From Chromatiaceae bacterium (lineage in GTDB: Bacteria > Pseudomonadota > Gammaproteobacteria > Chromatiales > Chromatiaceae): DNA of 64,000 nucleotides. Shown here piece after piece: positions 1 through 9,317 of this stretch. Made by a program: the position numbers and the translations under genes. Numbering within the stretch: the first letter of the stretch is position 1; each line of letters opens with the position of its first letter. The stretch covers positions 372,001 through 436,000 of the forward strand of contig JACKMT010000003.1 in the NCBI GenBank assembly GCA_024235255.1, in the 5' to 3' direction. The notes below the pieces were generated by a model. It did not search any database. It had not been told where the DNA came from and saw nothing but the letters and a program-made list of their open reading frames with translations.

Positions 1-365
1 CCATTGCCAGTTTCAGTCCCGGCAAAGGTATCGTTGTTCACCGCCAGGAGTGTCGCAATATCGGTGAAGTCCGTAAGCAGGACAGTCACTGGCTATATGT
101 TCAGTGGGAAGCTCGGCAGTCAAAGACTTTCAGTACTGAAATAAAGGTTGAAACGGATAACAGACGCGGCGTGCTGGCTACTGTGGCGTCGGCGATCTCG
201 GAGATGGGGTCAAATATAGAAAACGTTTGTATGGAGGAGCAGGATGGACTGACCTCCACGTTGAAGTTCGCCATATCAGTGGAGGATCGCAGGCATCTGG
301 CGAGCATTTTGCGCCGGGTACGCTCCTTGGCGCATGTGATACGTATCAGTCGCATCATGAATTAA
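1..365 (+). CDS. spoT: SpoT/RelA-family (p)ppGpp synthetase-hydrolase, C-terminal end (partial)
   Basis: The frame is open from base 3 to the TAA ending at 365; the gene starts outside the window. The visible ~120 residues cover the end of the TGS/helical linker region (a conserved FSPGKGIVVHRQECRNI-type stretch) followed by a complete ACT domain (NRRGVLATVASAISEMGSNIENV, then the RHLASILRRVRSLAHVIRISR end). In SpoT/RelA proteins this part senses ligands and the ribosome and controls the balance of synthesis and hydrolysis; the catalytic domains are not visible. The following order ridA-recG matches the usual gammaproteobacterial spoT locus, which favours SpoT over RelA. Confidence 0.9.
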   Translation, partial: IASFSPGKGIVVHRQECRNIGEVRKQDSHWLYVQWEARQSKTFSTEIKVETDNRRGVLATVASAISEMGSNIENVCMEEQDGLTSTLKFAISVEDRRHLASILRRVRSLAHVIRISRIMN

Positions 366-494
366 GGCGGCTGCTGGCCTGTTGTGCGGATTATGCAGAA
401 ATACCCTGCCGCTTGCGATGGGGACAAAGCCATGGGCTCTGCAAAGTGGAGAAGTGTAGTTCTCCCCATTGGTCTCGGCGAGATTTTCTACCTC

Positions 495-522
495 TTGACG
501 ATCTAACCTTTAGTTTCATAGT
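495..522 (+). promoter_or_regulatory. Candidate sigma-70 promoter for ridA
   Basis: TTGACG at 495-500 and CATAGT at 517-522 are separated by 16 bp and lie about 28 bp before the ridA ATG. This is 5/6 and 4/6 to the consensus boxes. The 184-bp spoT-ridA gap also holds a 6-bp hairpin (448-453 with 460-465) without a U-run. ridA may therefore have its own transcript in addition to read-through from spoT. Confidence 0.4.
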
Positions 523-549
523 TCCAGTCAATGGCCGGAGATAGCGATA

Positions 550-936
550 ATGACAAAGGAAATTATTAGAACCGACCGGGCTCCTCAAGCCATAGGCACC
601 TATTCCCAGGCGGTGAAGCTGGGCAGCACGGTCTACCTGTCGGGGCAGATACCGCTGCTGCCCGAAACCATGGAACTGGTCGAGGGTGACATCGAATGCC
701 AGATACGGCAGGTGTTCGATAATCTACAGGCGGTGGCAATGGCGGCCGGAGGCGGACTGCAGGATATTGTCAAACTGAATGTGTTTCTCACCGATCTAAC
801 GGATTTTCCCGTAGTGAACAGCGTGATGGCGGAGTATTTCACAGAACCCTATCCCGCCAGAGCGGCTGTTGGTGTTGCCCAGCTGCCGCGAGGCTCGGCC
901 GTTGAAATGGATGCGGTCATGGAGCTCGGGCGTTAA
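550..936 (+). CDS. ridA: RidA-family reactive enamine/imine deaminase
   Basis: RidA hydrolyses the reactive enamine/imine intermediates released by PLP enzymes such as threonine dehydratase, protecting other PLP enzymes in the cytosol. The 128-residue protein has the family size and ends with the YjgF/YER057c signature (YPARAAVGVAQLPRGSAVEMD), including the conserved arginine that binds the substrate carboxylate. The ATG at 550 follows GGAGA at a normal distance. It sits between spoT and recG as in many Gammaproteobacteria, apart from a leftward two-gene insertion that separates it from recG. Confidence 0.93.
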   Translation: MTKEIIRTDRAPQAIGTYSQAVKLGSTVYLSGQIPLLPETMELVEGDIECQIRQVFDNLQAVAMAAGGGLQDIVKLNVFLTDLTDFPVVNSVMAEYFTEPYPARAAVGVAQLPRGSAVEMDAVMELGR

Positions 937-1009
937 ACGCCTGCTTTTTCGGGAGAATGCAGCCGGAAGGGATTTTCTTGAAGCGGCAGTGTGCTGAACC
1001 GACTGGCTG

Positions 1010-1426
<417 letters not shown>

Positions 1427-1448
1427 GACGCTCTCTGCCGGCGAAAAT

Positions 1449-1763
1449 TCAAACTGCAACTTCGCCGATTTTTTCCTGTATCGATTCGAGTTTTGCCTGC
1501 ATTCTGTTGCTTTGCCCTTTGCGGATATCCAGTTTCAACGAAGCGTACACCCGACGGCAACCGGCCTGATCGAGCACCTGGTGACATCGCTCCACCAAAG
1601 CCAGCACCTCGCTGAGCCGTTCCGACTCGACTATGGTGCCCATCGGCGTCAGGCGGTAGGGGAGACCGCTTGCGCGTATCTCGGCAATGATCAGGCTGAC
1701 CTGAGCGCTGACGCTCTCGCCCTGGTCGGTTGGGAACATGCTGAACTCGAGCAGTACCGACAT
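1449..1763 (-). CDS. Thiamine-binding domain protein (MTH1187/YkoF-like, DUF77)
   Basis: This 104-residue protein matches the small MTH1187/YqgV type: an N-terminal LLEFSMFPTDQGESVSAQVS block, then LPYRLTPMGTIVE and a helix rich in E/L, giving a ferredoxin-like alpha/beta fold. Related proteins bind thiamine or its hydroxymethylpyrimidine part and form oligomers. The start codon follows a near-perfect ribosome site (AAGGAGGT, 5 bp spacing), so expression may be high. It is directly upstream of yjbQ, and the pair is inserted in the otherwise conserved ridA-recG order. The ligand is inferred from the family only. Confidence 0.8.
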   Translation of the reverse strand: MSVLLEFSMFPTDQGESVSAQVSLIIAEIRASGLPYRLTPMGTIVESERLSEVLALVERCHQVLDQAGCRRVYASLKLDIRKGQSNRMQAKLESIQEKIGEVAV

Positions 1764-1973
1764 GCCGGACCTCCTTTATAGTGCCTACGCTTTGCCTGAT
1801 GGGTCAATGCTACACAAATCGTGGATGATTTCCGATCTCTGTCAACTTCTCTATGACTATGCCTTCTGGCATGCTTGAGCGGATATTGACGATTTTTCTG
1901 TGCCGGTGTTGTTTGCCGGTAATCGGGAGAGTGCGTGAAGGATGAGGGGTATGGCGGTAATTAGGGAGCGGTT

Positions 1974-4076
1974 TTGAAAGCAAAGCTTGAAACTCAGAGT
2001 CTGGATGTCACACCGATCACTGTGCTGAAGGGGATCGGACCGCGCAACGCCGACCGGCTTGCCAGAATCGGCGTGTGTACGGTGCAGGATCTGCTGTTTC
2101 ATCTGCCTTCCCGCTACCAGGACCGCACCCGCGTCCTGCCGCTTGGCGCGCTGACTCCCGGAGATCAGGCGGTGGTGGAGGGGGTCGTGGAATTCACTGA
2201 AATACGGCTTGGCCGCCGCCGTTCGTTGCTGGTAAGGATTGCCGACGGGAGCGGGCATTTGGTGCTGCGTTTTTTTCATTTCTCCGCAGCCCAGAAAGCG
2301 GGTTTGACCGCCGGCGTCAGATTGCGCTGCTTTGGTGAGGTACGCAGGGGACCGGCAACGCTAGAGATGATCCATCCCGAGTACGACCGGATCGATGGGC
2401 ACGAGCCGGTTGCCGCAGCGGAGTGCCTGACTCCGGTCTATCCAACTACCGAGGGGATGCATCAGCTGACCTGGCGCGGCATGACCGACAAGGCGCTGGC
2501 ACTGCTGGAGGCGCAGCCGGAGCGGCTGCCGGAGTGGCTGCCCGAACAGCTGCGCCACCGCTACCGATTGCCGGACCTCTGCACGGCGGTGCGCTATCTG
2601 CACCGGCCACCGCCGGATGCAGCGCAGGCAGAACTGCTGGCAGGTGCGCATCCGGCACAACGAAGATTGGTATTCGAAGAGCTGGTGGCGCATCAGTTGA
2701 GTCTGGGCAGGTTGCGCCAGCGCCGCCGCCACCACCGGGCGCCGGTGCTGAATGGAGCCAAGTCGCTGCGCCGGCAGTTCCTGGCTAACCTCCCTTTTTC
2801 ACTCACCGGCGCGCAGCGCAGGGCGGCCGATGAGATAGCGGCTGATCTGCAGCAGCACTGCCCCATGATGCGCCTGCTCCAAGGCGATGTGGGGTCGGGT
2901 AAAACTGTGGTCGCTGCATTGGCGGCGCTGCAGGCATTGGAGTCAGGCCACCAGGTGGCGCTGATGGCACCTACGGAGTTGTTGTCGGAGCAGCATCTGC
3001 GCAGTTTCCGCGCCTGGCTCTCGCCGCTTGGGATCGAGATTGCATGGCTGACCAGCCGGCAGAAAGGCCGGGCGAGGGAGCTGCTGCTGACCGGGCTGGC
3101 CAGCGGCGATGCCGGGCTGGTGGTGGGCACTCAGGCGCTGTTTCAGGCCGATGTCGTATTCGACAGGCTAGGACTAGTGATCATCGACGAGCAGCACCGG
3201 TTTGGTGTGCATCAGCGTATGGCGCTGCGTGAAAAGGGGAGGGAGAGCGGAACAATTCCCCACCAGTTGATCATGACTGCGACACCTATACCCCGCACCC
3301 TCGCGATGACCGCTTACGCCGATCTGGATCTCTCGATAATCGATGAGCTGCCGCCGGGCCGGATTCCTGTTGCCACCGTGGTGCTGCCAGCCAGCCGGCG
3401 GCTGGATGTGGTGGAGCGGGTGCGCGCAGCCTGTACTCAACAGCGTCAGGCCTATTGGGTGTGCACGCTGATCGAAGAGTCTGAGGCGCTGGAGGCGGAA
3501 GCGGCCGAGGAGACCGCGGCGCAGCTCGGCCAGCTGCTGCCGGAGCTGCGTATCGGCCTGGTGCATGGCCGGCTCAAGGCCGTTGACAAAGAGTCGGTTA
3601 TGCTGGCGTTCCAACGACAGGAGCTGGACCTGCTGGTTGCCACGACGGTGATCGAGGTGGGTGTCGACGTGCCTAACGCCAGTCTGATGATCATTGAGAA
3701 CCCGGAACGTCTGGGGCTGGCTCAGCTGCATCAGCTGCGTGGCCGGGTCGGCCGGGGCGCGCTGGAGAGTCACTGTGTGCTGATGTATCAGACGCCGCTC
3801 TCTGCCAATGCGCGCCAGCGCCTGGGGGTGATGCGCGAGAGCAATGACGGTTTCCTGATCGCCCGCAAGGATCTGGAGCTGCGCGGTGCCGGCGAGGTGC
3901 TGGGTACCCGGCAGACCGGAGAGATGCAGTTCCGTATCGCCGATCTGGTACGTGACGAGGCGTTGCTCGAGGATGTTCGGCAGGCAGCCAGGTCGATTCT
4001 GCAGCACTATCCAGAACGGGTGGCACCCCTGGTTAAGCGTTGGATCGGTGGCCGCGAACAGTACATTGATGCCTGA
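1974..4076 (+). CDS. recG: ATP-dependent DNA helicase RecG
   Basis: RecG reverses stalled replication forks and branch-migrates recombination intermediates. The 700-residue length is normal. Seen in order: the N-terminal wedge/OB domain (VLKGIGPRNADRLARIG and FHLPSRYQDRT), Walker A GDVGSGKT near residue 304, motif II DEQH near 404, motif III TATPIPRTLA, and the C-terminal LHQLRGRVGRG and GEVLGTRQTG blocks of the TRG motif. The start is a TTG supported by AGGGAG six bases upstream; no better ATG exists. The 210-bp upstream gap shows no clear element apart from the ribosome site. Confidence 0.95.
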   Translation: MKAKLETQSLDVTPITVLKGIGPRNADRLARIGVCTVQDLLFHLPSRYQDRTRVLPLGALTPGDQAVVEGVVEFTEIRLGRRRSLLVRIADGSGHLVLRFFHFSAAQKAGLTAGVRLRCFGEVRRGPATLEMIHPEYDRIDGHEPVAAAECLTPVYPTTEGMHQLTWRGMTDKALALLEAQPERLPEWLPEQLRHRYRLPDLCTAVRYLHRPPPDAAQAELLAGAHPAQRRLVFEELVAHQLSLGRLRQRRRHHRAPVLNGAKSLRRQFLANLPFSLTGAQRRAADEIAADLQQHCPMMRLLQGDVGSGKTVVAALAALQALESGHQVALMAPTELLSEQHLRSFRAWLSPLGIEIAWLTSRQKGRARELLLTGLASGDAGLVVGTQALFQADVVFDRLGLVIIDEQHRFGVHQRMALREKGRESGTIPHQLIMTATPIPRTLAMTAYADLDLSIIDELPPGRIPVATVVLPASRRLDVVERVRAACTQQRQAYWVCTLIEESEALEAEAAEETAAQLGQLLPELRIGLVHGRLKAVDKESVMLAFQRQELDLLVATTVIEVGVDVPNASLMIIENPERLGLAQLHQLRGRVGRGALESHCVLMYQTPLSANARQRLGVMRESNDGFLIARKDLELRGAGEVLGTRQTGEMQFRIADLVRDEALLEDVRQAARSILQHYPERVAPLVKRWIGGREQYIDA

Positions 4077-4142
4077 TCTCTGCGATAATAACGGTCTTTA
4101 GTCAATCAGTGGCCGATCTGGACCGGACCGAGAGCAGCAGTA

Positions 4143-4721
4143 GTGAATCAGATGGATCCTCTAAATACCCGGCTGGAACCCGACTGGATGGGATGGGAAA
4201 GATTACGGCACGCGCAGGTTCCCGGCGGCGTCTACCCTTGGCTGCGCGACAGAGCATCGCTGACGGCGCGCATAAAGATCGCCTGTCAGTCTGGCCGATT
4301 CCGCGTGCGGGTAGTGCGGCAGGGCTGGGGACGGCCGCTGTACAGTGAGATGATGCTGCTCGGCATGCGGCAGGGAGAGATAGCCATCGTGCGCGAGGTG
4401 GAGCTGCTGTGCAGCGGGCAGCCCTGGGTATTTGCGCGTACCTTGATTCCGGCCAGCAGCCTGCAGGGTCCGGCCAGACGGTTGGCCCACCTCGGCGACA
4501 GACCCCTCGGTGCGGTACTATTCTCCGATCAGCGAACCAAGCGCGGTGTGACACAGGTGGCGCGTCTGCTGCCCCGGCACCGGTTGTTCCAGGCTGCCGT
4601 GGGCGCGCTGGAGGTGTGGCCAACGGAAATTTGGGGGCGCCGCTCACTCTTCGCGCTTTCCAGTAAGCCGCTGTTGGTAAATGAGATATTCTTACCCGCG
4701 ATACCGAAGAGCCCGAGATGA
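4143..4721 (+). CDS. ubiC: Chorismate pyruvate-lyase UbiC
   Basis: UbiC converts chorismate to 4-hydroxybenzoate and pyruvate, the first committed step of ubiquinone synthesis. Family features include the WLRDRASLTARI segment, the VREVELLCSGQPWVFARTL core with the product-binding arginine, and LGDRPLGAVLF with a catalytic-region glutamate further on (LEVWPTEIWGRRSLF). At 192 residues it is slightly longer than the E. coli enzyme. The start is a GTG at 4143; an ATG three codons later (4152) is equally possible because neither has a strong ribosome site. The stop overlaps the ubiA start (ATGA), so the two are translationally coupled. Confidence 0.88.
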   Translation: MNQMDPLNTRLEPDWMGWERLRHAQVPGGVYPWLRDRASLTARIKIACQSGRFRVRVVRQGWGRPLYSEMMLLGMRQGEIAIVREVELLCSGQPWVFARTLIPASSLQGPARRLAHLGDRPLGAVLFSDQRTKRGVTQVARLLPRHRLFQAAVGALEVWPTEIWGRRSLFALSSKPLLVNEIFLPAIPKSPR

Positions 4722-5626
4722 AACAGCCTGAAGTCAAGCTGAGACTGAATTCAAAACCGCAGTCGCTGCGGGAACGGCTGTTCGGCTATGCCATACTGGT
4801 CCGATTGAATCGCCCTATCGGCATCCTGCTGCTGCTCTGGCCGGCGTTGTGGGCGCTGTGGATGGCCGGTGCCGGGCATCCGCGCTGGGATGTGGTGCTG
4901 ATCTTTATCCTCGGGGTCGCGCTGATGCGATCGGCCGGTTGTGCCATCAATGACTACGCCGACCGGCACTTCGATGGTCGGGTCGCACGCACCAGGCACC
5001 GACCGCTGGCGGTGGGATTGGTTACTCCCAAAGAGGCGCTGATGGTGTTTGCGCTGCTGAGTCTTGCCGCTTTCGGTCTGGTGCTGCTGCTCGATTGGAA
5101 GACCATATCGATGTCCTTCGTCGCAGTCACACTGGCGGCGCTCTACCCTTTCATGAAGCGTTTTACCCATCTGCCCCAATTGGTTTTGGGGATGGCTTTC
5201 GGCTGGGCCGTTCCGATGGCGTTTACTGCGCTGACCGGTGCGGTATCCGATGCCGGCTGGCTGCTCTATATCGCCGCCATCGTCTGGGCGCTTATCTATG
5301 ATACGGAATATGCGATGGTCGACCGCGAGGACGATTTAAAAATCGGCGTGAAATCGACCGCGATTCTGTTTGGCGAACACGACCGGCTGATGATCGGCGT
5401 TTTACAGTTGACCATGCTGGCGCTGTTGATCATGGTGGGGAGTAAGCTGGAGCTGGGTATATATTATCAGCTGGGTATAGTGGCCGGAGGATCTATGTTC
5501 CTGCGTCAGCAGTTTATGATCCGGCGGCGGGAGCCGAAAAGATGCTTTGAGGCTTTTCTCAACAACAACGGATTTGGCATGATCATCTATATCGGACTGG
5601 TTCTGGACTATCTGCTGGCGGGTTAA
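4718..5626 (+). CDS. ubiA: 4-hydroxybenzoate octaprenyltransferase UbiA
   Basis: An integral membrane prenyltransferase that attaches the polyprenyl chain to 4-hydroxybenzoate. The 302-residue protein shows both Asp-rich motifs that bind the Mg-diphosphate: NDYADRHFDGRVARTR near residue 78 and DTEYAMVDREDD near 200. It has about eight hydrophobic segments (for example IGILLLLWPALWALWMAG and the LLSLAAFGLVLLLDW region). It overlaps ubiC by four bases and works on its product. The following kinase gene starts only 5 bp after its stop and could be read from the same transcript. Confidence 0.94.
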   Translation: MKQPEVKLRLNSKPQSLRERLFGYAILVRLNRPIGILLLLWPALWALWMAGAGHPRWDVVLIFILGVALMRSAGCAINDYADRHFDGRVARTRHRPLAVGLVTPKEALMVFALLSLAAFGLVLLLDWKTISMSFVAVTLAALYPFMKRFTHLPQLVLGMAFGWAVPMAFTALTGAVSDAGWLLYIAAIVWALIYDTEYAMVDREDDLKIGVKSTAILFGEHDRLMIGVLQLTMLALLIMVGSKLELGIYYQLGIVAGGSMFLRQQFMIRRREPKRCFEAFLNNNGFGMIIYIGLVLDYLLAG

Positions 5627-5631
5627 CATGT

Positions 5632-8136
5632 ATGGATGACTCGGCGGCGAAGAGAATTGGCTTTTTCCTGCTGATCGTTCTCCTTGTCCTGAGTACCGCG
5701 GCGGCGATCTACGGATTGGCCAGCAAAGCCGGACTCGACCAAGCAACGGCCTCCTTCAGTAAAACCAGCGTACTCCTTCCGGCGTTGTCCGGTTTTGTTG
5801 CACTCTTCCTCCTGGCGCTGATTGCTGCGATTGTCTGGATCAAGCAACGGGCAAATCGCGCGTTGGCAGCGAGCAGATATGACCTGGAAAAGCGGGTCCA
5901 GGAGCGGACTGCAGATCTGGCCAGGAGCGAGGAGCGGCTGTGGGACCTGTACGACAACGCGCCGGTGGCCTATTTTTCGCTGGATACCATGGATGGCTCC
6001 ATTCTTAAGCACAATAAAGCGTTTGCCCGTTTGCTGGAGTACGAGCGCATGGATTTTTCCCGCCTGCGATTGTCCGATCTTTGCCCGGAAGAGGCGGAGG
6101 GGCTGCTGGCTGCAGCCAGGTCGGGAGAAGAGATTCAGGATCGGGAGCTCCGGTTGCGTAAGAAAGGGGGTGAATGGCTGCTGGGGAGCGTATCCGCCTC
6201 GCTTATCAATGATGGTGAGGAGCGGGGCGAGGAGCTCCGCGTCTCGGTGGTCGATATCACCAGCCGCAAAGCAGCCGACGAAGCAATACGCAGGGCCCGC
6301 GATCTGTCGGATGAAGCCAACCGGGCCAAGAGTGAGTTTCTCGCCAATATGAGCCACGAAATACGGACGCCGATGAACGCAATCATCGGTATGTCGCACC
6401 TGGCGCTGGCAACCGAGCTATCGCCAATGCAACGCAACTATATGGAAAAGGTCTACAGTTCCGCTCAGTCGCTGCTGGGAATCATCAGCGATATTCTGGA
6501 TTTCTCCAAGATCGAAGCGGGAAGATTGGAGTTGGAGTCGATCGATTTCAATCTGCAGGAGGTTTTGGATAACCTCTCCACGCACATTGGGGTCAGAGCG
6601 CGGGAGAAGGGGTTAAAGCTGATTTACCGGAAAGAGCCGGAAGTTCCCGATGCGCTGATCGGTGATCCGCTGCGTCTGGGTCAGATCCTGATTAACCTGG
6701 GTAACAATGCCGTTAAATTCACCGCCCAGGGAGAGATCCGTGTTTCTGTGAGTTTACTGGAGAGGCGGGACGGGCGGGCCAAACTCGGGTTTTCTGTGCA
6801 GGATACCGGCATCGGCATGACTCCTGCACAACAGGCGCGTCTGTTCAGATCGTTTTCACAAGGCGACAGCAGCATCACCCGAAAATATGGCGGAACAGGT
6901 CTGGGACTGGCGATCAGTAAACGTCTGGTGGAGGTGCTTGGCGGTGAGATAGGGGTGCAGAGTGAACCCGAAAGCGGCAGCCGGTTTTTCTTTACCGCTT
7001 GGTTAGGCGTACGGCAGAGCAGAGTTCCTGCTGACTCTTCGCCCTCCAAGCCGTTCGCGGCAATAGGGGATGGGGTTGGTCAGGTTGCTCTCAATGGCGC
7101 CCGGGTGCTGCTGGTGGAAGACAACGAAATAAACCGGGAGCTGGTTTTGGAACTCTTACAGAAGGCCGGTATTCACGCCAGTGTGGCGAACGATGGCGAA
7201 GAGGCGCTGGCGTTGCTGGAAAAAGAGCACTTTGATGCGGTGTTGATGGATATTCAAATGCCCACGATGGACGGCTATGCAACGACGCAGGCGCTGCGAC
7301 GGCAACAGCGGTGGGTCGATCTGCCGGTCATTGCGATGACCGCCAACGCTAAGCCCGAAGATAGGAGGAGATGCCTGGCTGTCGGTATGAACGACTATAT
7401 TGTCAAGCCGATCGATATCAAGTTGATGTTTGAGGTGCTGCAACGTTGGATACGGCCGGAGCGGTCGGAGAGCTTGCGGGCTGCATCCCACCCGTCAGCG
7501 GAGAGTTCGCGCTTGCCGCTTGCCGGAGTAAAGGGTCTGGATGTCAACGATGGACTTGCCCGGTTTCAGAATGACCGGACCAGCTATCATCGGATGCTGT
7601 TGAGATTTCGCGATTCGGCTGCGGATTTTGCTGAACGCTTTACTGTGGCCTGGAAGAGACCGGATCGGGAGGAGGCTGTCCGGTTGGTGCATGACCTGCA
7701 AGGTGTCGCCGGTAATATCGGAGCCAAGGAGCTGCACACCGCGGCAATTTCACTGGAGCGTGCCTGCCGGGAAGGTGCGGCGGAGACGGTTGTACAGGTC
7801 AGATTGCATGAAGTTGAAATGCTGCTCAGCGCACTTAGCAAAGCGCTGCAGTTTTCCGCCTGGCCGGAACCGGAAACTCCCCAGCAGGAGTGCGCCGATC
7901 CAAGCTTGCTTAGTGCACAGTTGGGGGATCTCTACCGGCTGCTGCTGGACGATGATACCAGTGCCGTTGACCTGTTGGCGCCGCTGCGCATGAGTATTTC
8001 CGACGACCTCTCCCTTGCCAGGCTCGAGCAACTCTCAAAATTGGTAAAGGAGTACGATTATACGCGTGCGGTGGAAGTATTACGTAGGATCGCCGTGATG
8101 CACGATATCCAACTCGCGCCCGGGGAATCCAATTGA
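5632..8136 (+). CDS. Hybrid sensor histidine kinase (PAS-HisKA-HATPase-REC-Hpt)
   Basis: An 834-residue membrane-bound hybrid kinase. Two N-terminal membrane segments (about 9-29 and 47-70) enclose a very short periplasmic loop. A coiled coil (about 75-100) and a PAS-like domain (about 101-212, ending in VVDITSRK) follow, then HisKA with the phosphorylated histidine H242 in SHEIRTPMNA, HATPase_c (N-box NLGNNAVKF, DTGIG, GGTGLGLAIS), REC with phospho-acceptor D540 (VLMDIQMP) and lysine at VKP, and a C-terminal Hpt domain with H687 (VHDLQGVAGNIGA). The short loop argues against a periplasmic ligand, so sensing is probably through the PAS domain. It overlaps the next gene by four bases, the likely phosphorelay output. 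The signal is unknown. Confidence 0.92.
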   Translation: MDDSAAKRIGFFLLIVLLVLSTAAAIYGLASKAGLDQATASFSKTSVLLPALSGFVALFLLALIAAIVWIKQRANRALAASRYDLEKRVQERTADLARSEERLWDLYDNAPVAYFSLDTMDGSILKHNKAFARLLEYERMDFSRLRLSDLCPEEAEGLLAAARSGEEIQDRELRLRKKGGEWLLGSVSASLINDGEERGEELRVSVVDITSRKAADEAIRRARDLSDEANRAKSEFLANMSHEIRTPMNAIIGMSHLALATELSPMQRNYMEKVYSSAQSLLGIISDILDFSKIEAGRLELESIDFNLQEVLDNLSTHIGVRAREKGLKLIYRKEPEVPDALIGDPLRLGQILINLGNNAVKFTAQGEIRVSVSLLERRDGRAKLGFSVQDTGIGMTPAQQARLFRSFSQGDSSITRKYGGTGLGLAISKRLVEVLGGEIGVQSEPESGSRFFFTAWLGVRQSRVPADSSPSKPFAAIGDGVGQVALNGARVLLVEDNEINRELVLELLQKAGIHASVANDGEEALALLEKEHFDAVLMDIQMPTMDGYATTQALRRQQRWVDLPVIAMTANAKPEDRRRCLAVGMNDYIVKPIDIKLMFEVLQRWIRPERSESLRAASHPSAESSRLPLAGVKGLDVNDGLARFQNDRTSYHRMLLRFRDSAADFAERFTVAWKRPDREEAVRLVHDLQGVAGNIGAKELHTAAISLERACREGAAETVVQVRLHEVEMLLSALSKALQFSAWPEPETPQQECADPSLLSAQLGDLYRLLLDDDTSAVDLLAPLRMSISDDLSLARLEQLSKLVKEYDYTRAVEVLRRIAVMHDIQLAPGESN

Positions 8137-9179
8137 ACGCAGCCGAAGAGCGGGCGGTCGTTCTGGTGGTGGACGATATCCCCGAAAACATAGATGTCTT
8201 GAGCGGAATACTGCGCCCGAACTATCGGGTAAAGGCGGCGCTCAATGGCCGGCGTGCGCTGGTAATCGCCCGGGGCGACCCGCAACCGGATATCATACTG
8301 CTCGATATCATGATGCCGGGAATGGATGGATACGATATCTGTCGCCGGCTGAAAGGGGATCCGCGTACCAGCGCGATACCGGTGATTTTCGTTACCGCCA
8401 AGTCTGAAGTGGAGGATGAAACGCTTGGATTGGCGCTGGGAGCGGTTGACTACATCGTCAAGCCGGTGAATCCGGCGATCGTTACCGCCAGGGTGCGGAC
8501 GCATCTCGCGCTTTATGACCAGAGCAGGGAGCTGGAGCGCAAGGTGCGGGAGCGTACCGATGAACTGGTATCGACCCGCCTGCAGATTATTCGGCGGCTT
8601 GGGCGGGCGGCAGAGTTCAAGGATAACGAAACCGGCCTGCACGTGATCCGGATGAGTCACTACTCACGGCTGATCGCGGAGGCGATGGGTGCTTCAGAGA
8701 GATGGCTCGAACTGCTGTTTAATGCTGCTCCGATGCATGATATAGGGAAGATCGGTATCCCAGACTACATTTTACTGAAGCCGGGCAGGCTCGATGAGAA
8801 AGAGTGGGAGATCATGAGCCGGCATCCGCTCTACGGCGCGGAGATCATCGGCGAGCACAACTCGGAGCTGATGTCACTATCGCGCGAAATCGCCCTGAAT
8901 CACCACGAAAAATGGGACGGAACGGGCTATCCCAATGGTCACAGCGAGGAACAGATACCTATTGCGGCGCGCATCGTCGCCATCGCCGATGTATTCGATG
9001 CCCTGACCACTGCGAGGCCCTATAAAGCTGCCTGGAGCGTGGCAGAGGCGATTGACTATATCGATGCGCAGAAAGGAAAGCACTTTGATCCGGAGCTGGT
9101 GGCACTGTTTCACCGGGTGCTGCCTGCGATACTGAACATCAGGGAGCAGTATGCGGAAGATATGGGGGTCGGCAAATAG
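8133..9179 (+). CDS. Response regulator with HD-GYP domain (c-di-GMP phosphodiesterase type)
   Basis: A 348-residue RpfG-type regulator. The REC domain (1-125) has the acidic pair near residue 14, phospho-acceptor D58 (LLDIMMP) and lysine 110 (IVKP). A short helical linker leads to an HD-GYP domain with intact metal ligands: HDIGKIG (H202-D203), HPLYGAEI, HHEKWDGTGYP (GYP at 265-267) and IADVFDAL. HD-GYP proteins of this kind hydrolyse cyclic di-GMP. The TTG start overlaps the kinase stop, so both are co-translated. By inference the kinase phosphorelay tunes local c-di-GMP and thereby motility or surface attachment. Confidence 0.92.
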   Translation: MNAAEERAVVLVVDDIPENIDVLSGILRPNYRVKAALNGRRALVIARGDPQPDIILLDIMMPGMDGYDICRRLKGDPRTSAIPVIFVTAKSEVEDETLGLALGAVDYIVKPVNPAIVTARVRTHLALYDQSRELERKVRERTDELVSTRLQIIRRLGRAAEFKDNETGLHVIRMSHYSRLIAEAMGASERWLELLFNAAPMHDIGKIGIPDYILLKPGRLDEKEWEIMSRHPLYGAEIIGEHNSELMSLSREIALNHHEKWDGTGYPNGHSEEQIPIAARIVAIADVFDALTTARPYKAAWSVAEAIDYIDAQKGKHFDPELVALFHRVLPAILNIREQYAEDMGVGK

Positions 9180-9254
9180 GTGTGGATGGCCGGGATAGTG
9201 AAGTCTGCGCTGTTGTTATTGGATGTTCCTCAAGAGATGAGCAGACAGCCAGCT

Positions 9255-9287
9255 AAAAAAACCCCCAAAGCTGCACAGCTTTGGGGG
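9255..9287 (-). terminator. Rho-independent terminator of dsrA
   Basis: A perfect 12-bp inverted repeat (9262-9273 with 9276-9287, two-base loop) is followed on the minus strand by seven T residues (9255-9261). It starts 30 bp after the dsrA stop and ends its transcript, so no dsrB follows here. It may also stop part of the rightward transcription coming from the response regulator. Confidence 0.93.
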
Positions 9288-9317
9288 TCAATGATTAACA
9301 AAATCGCAGGATAAGGT

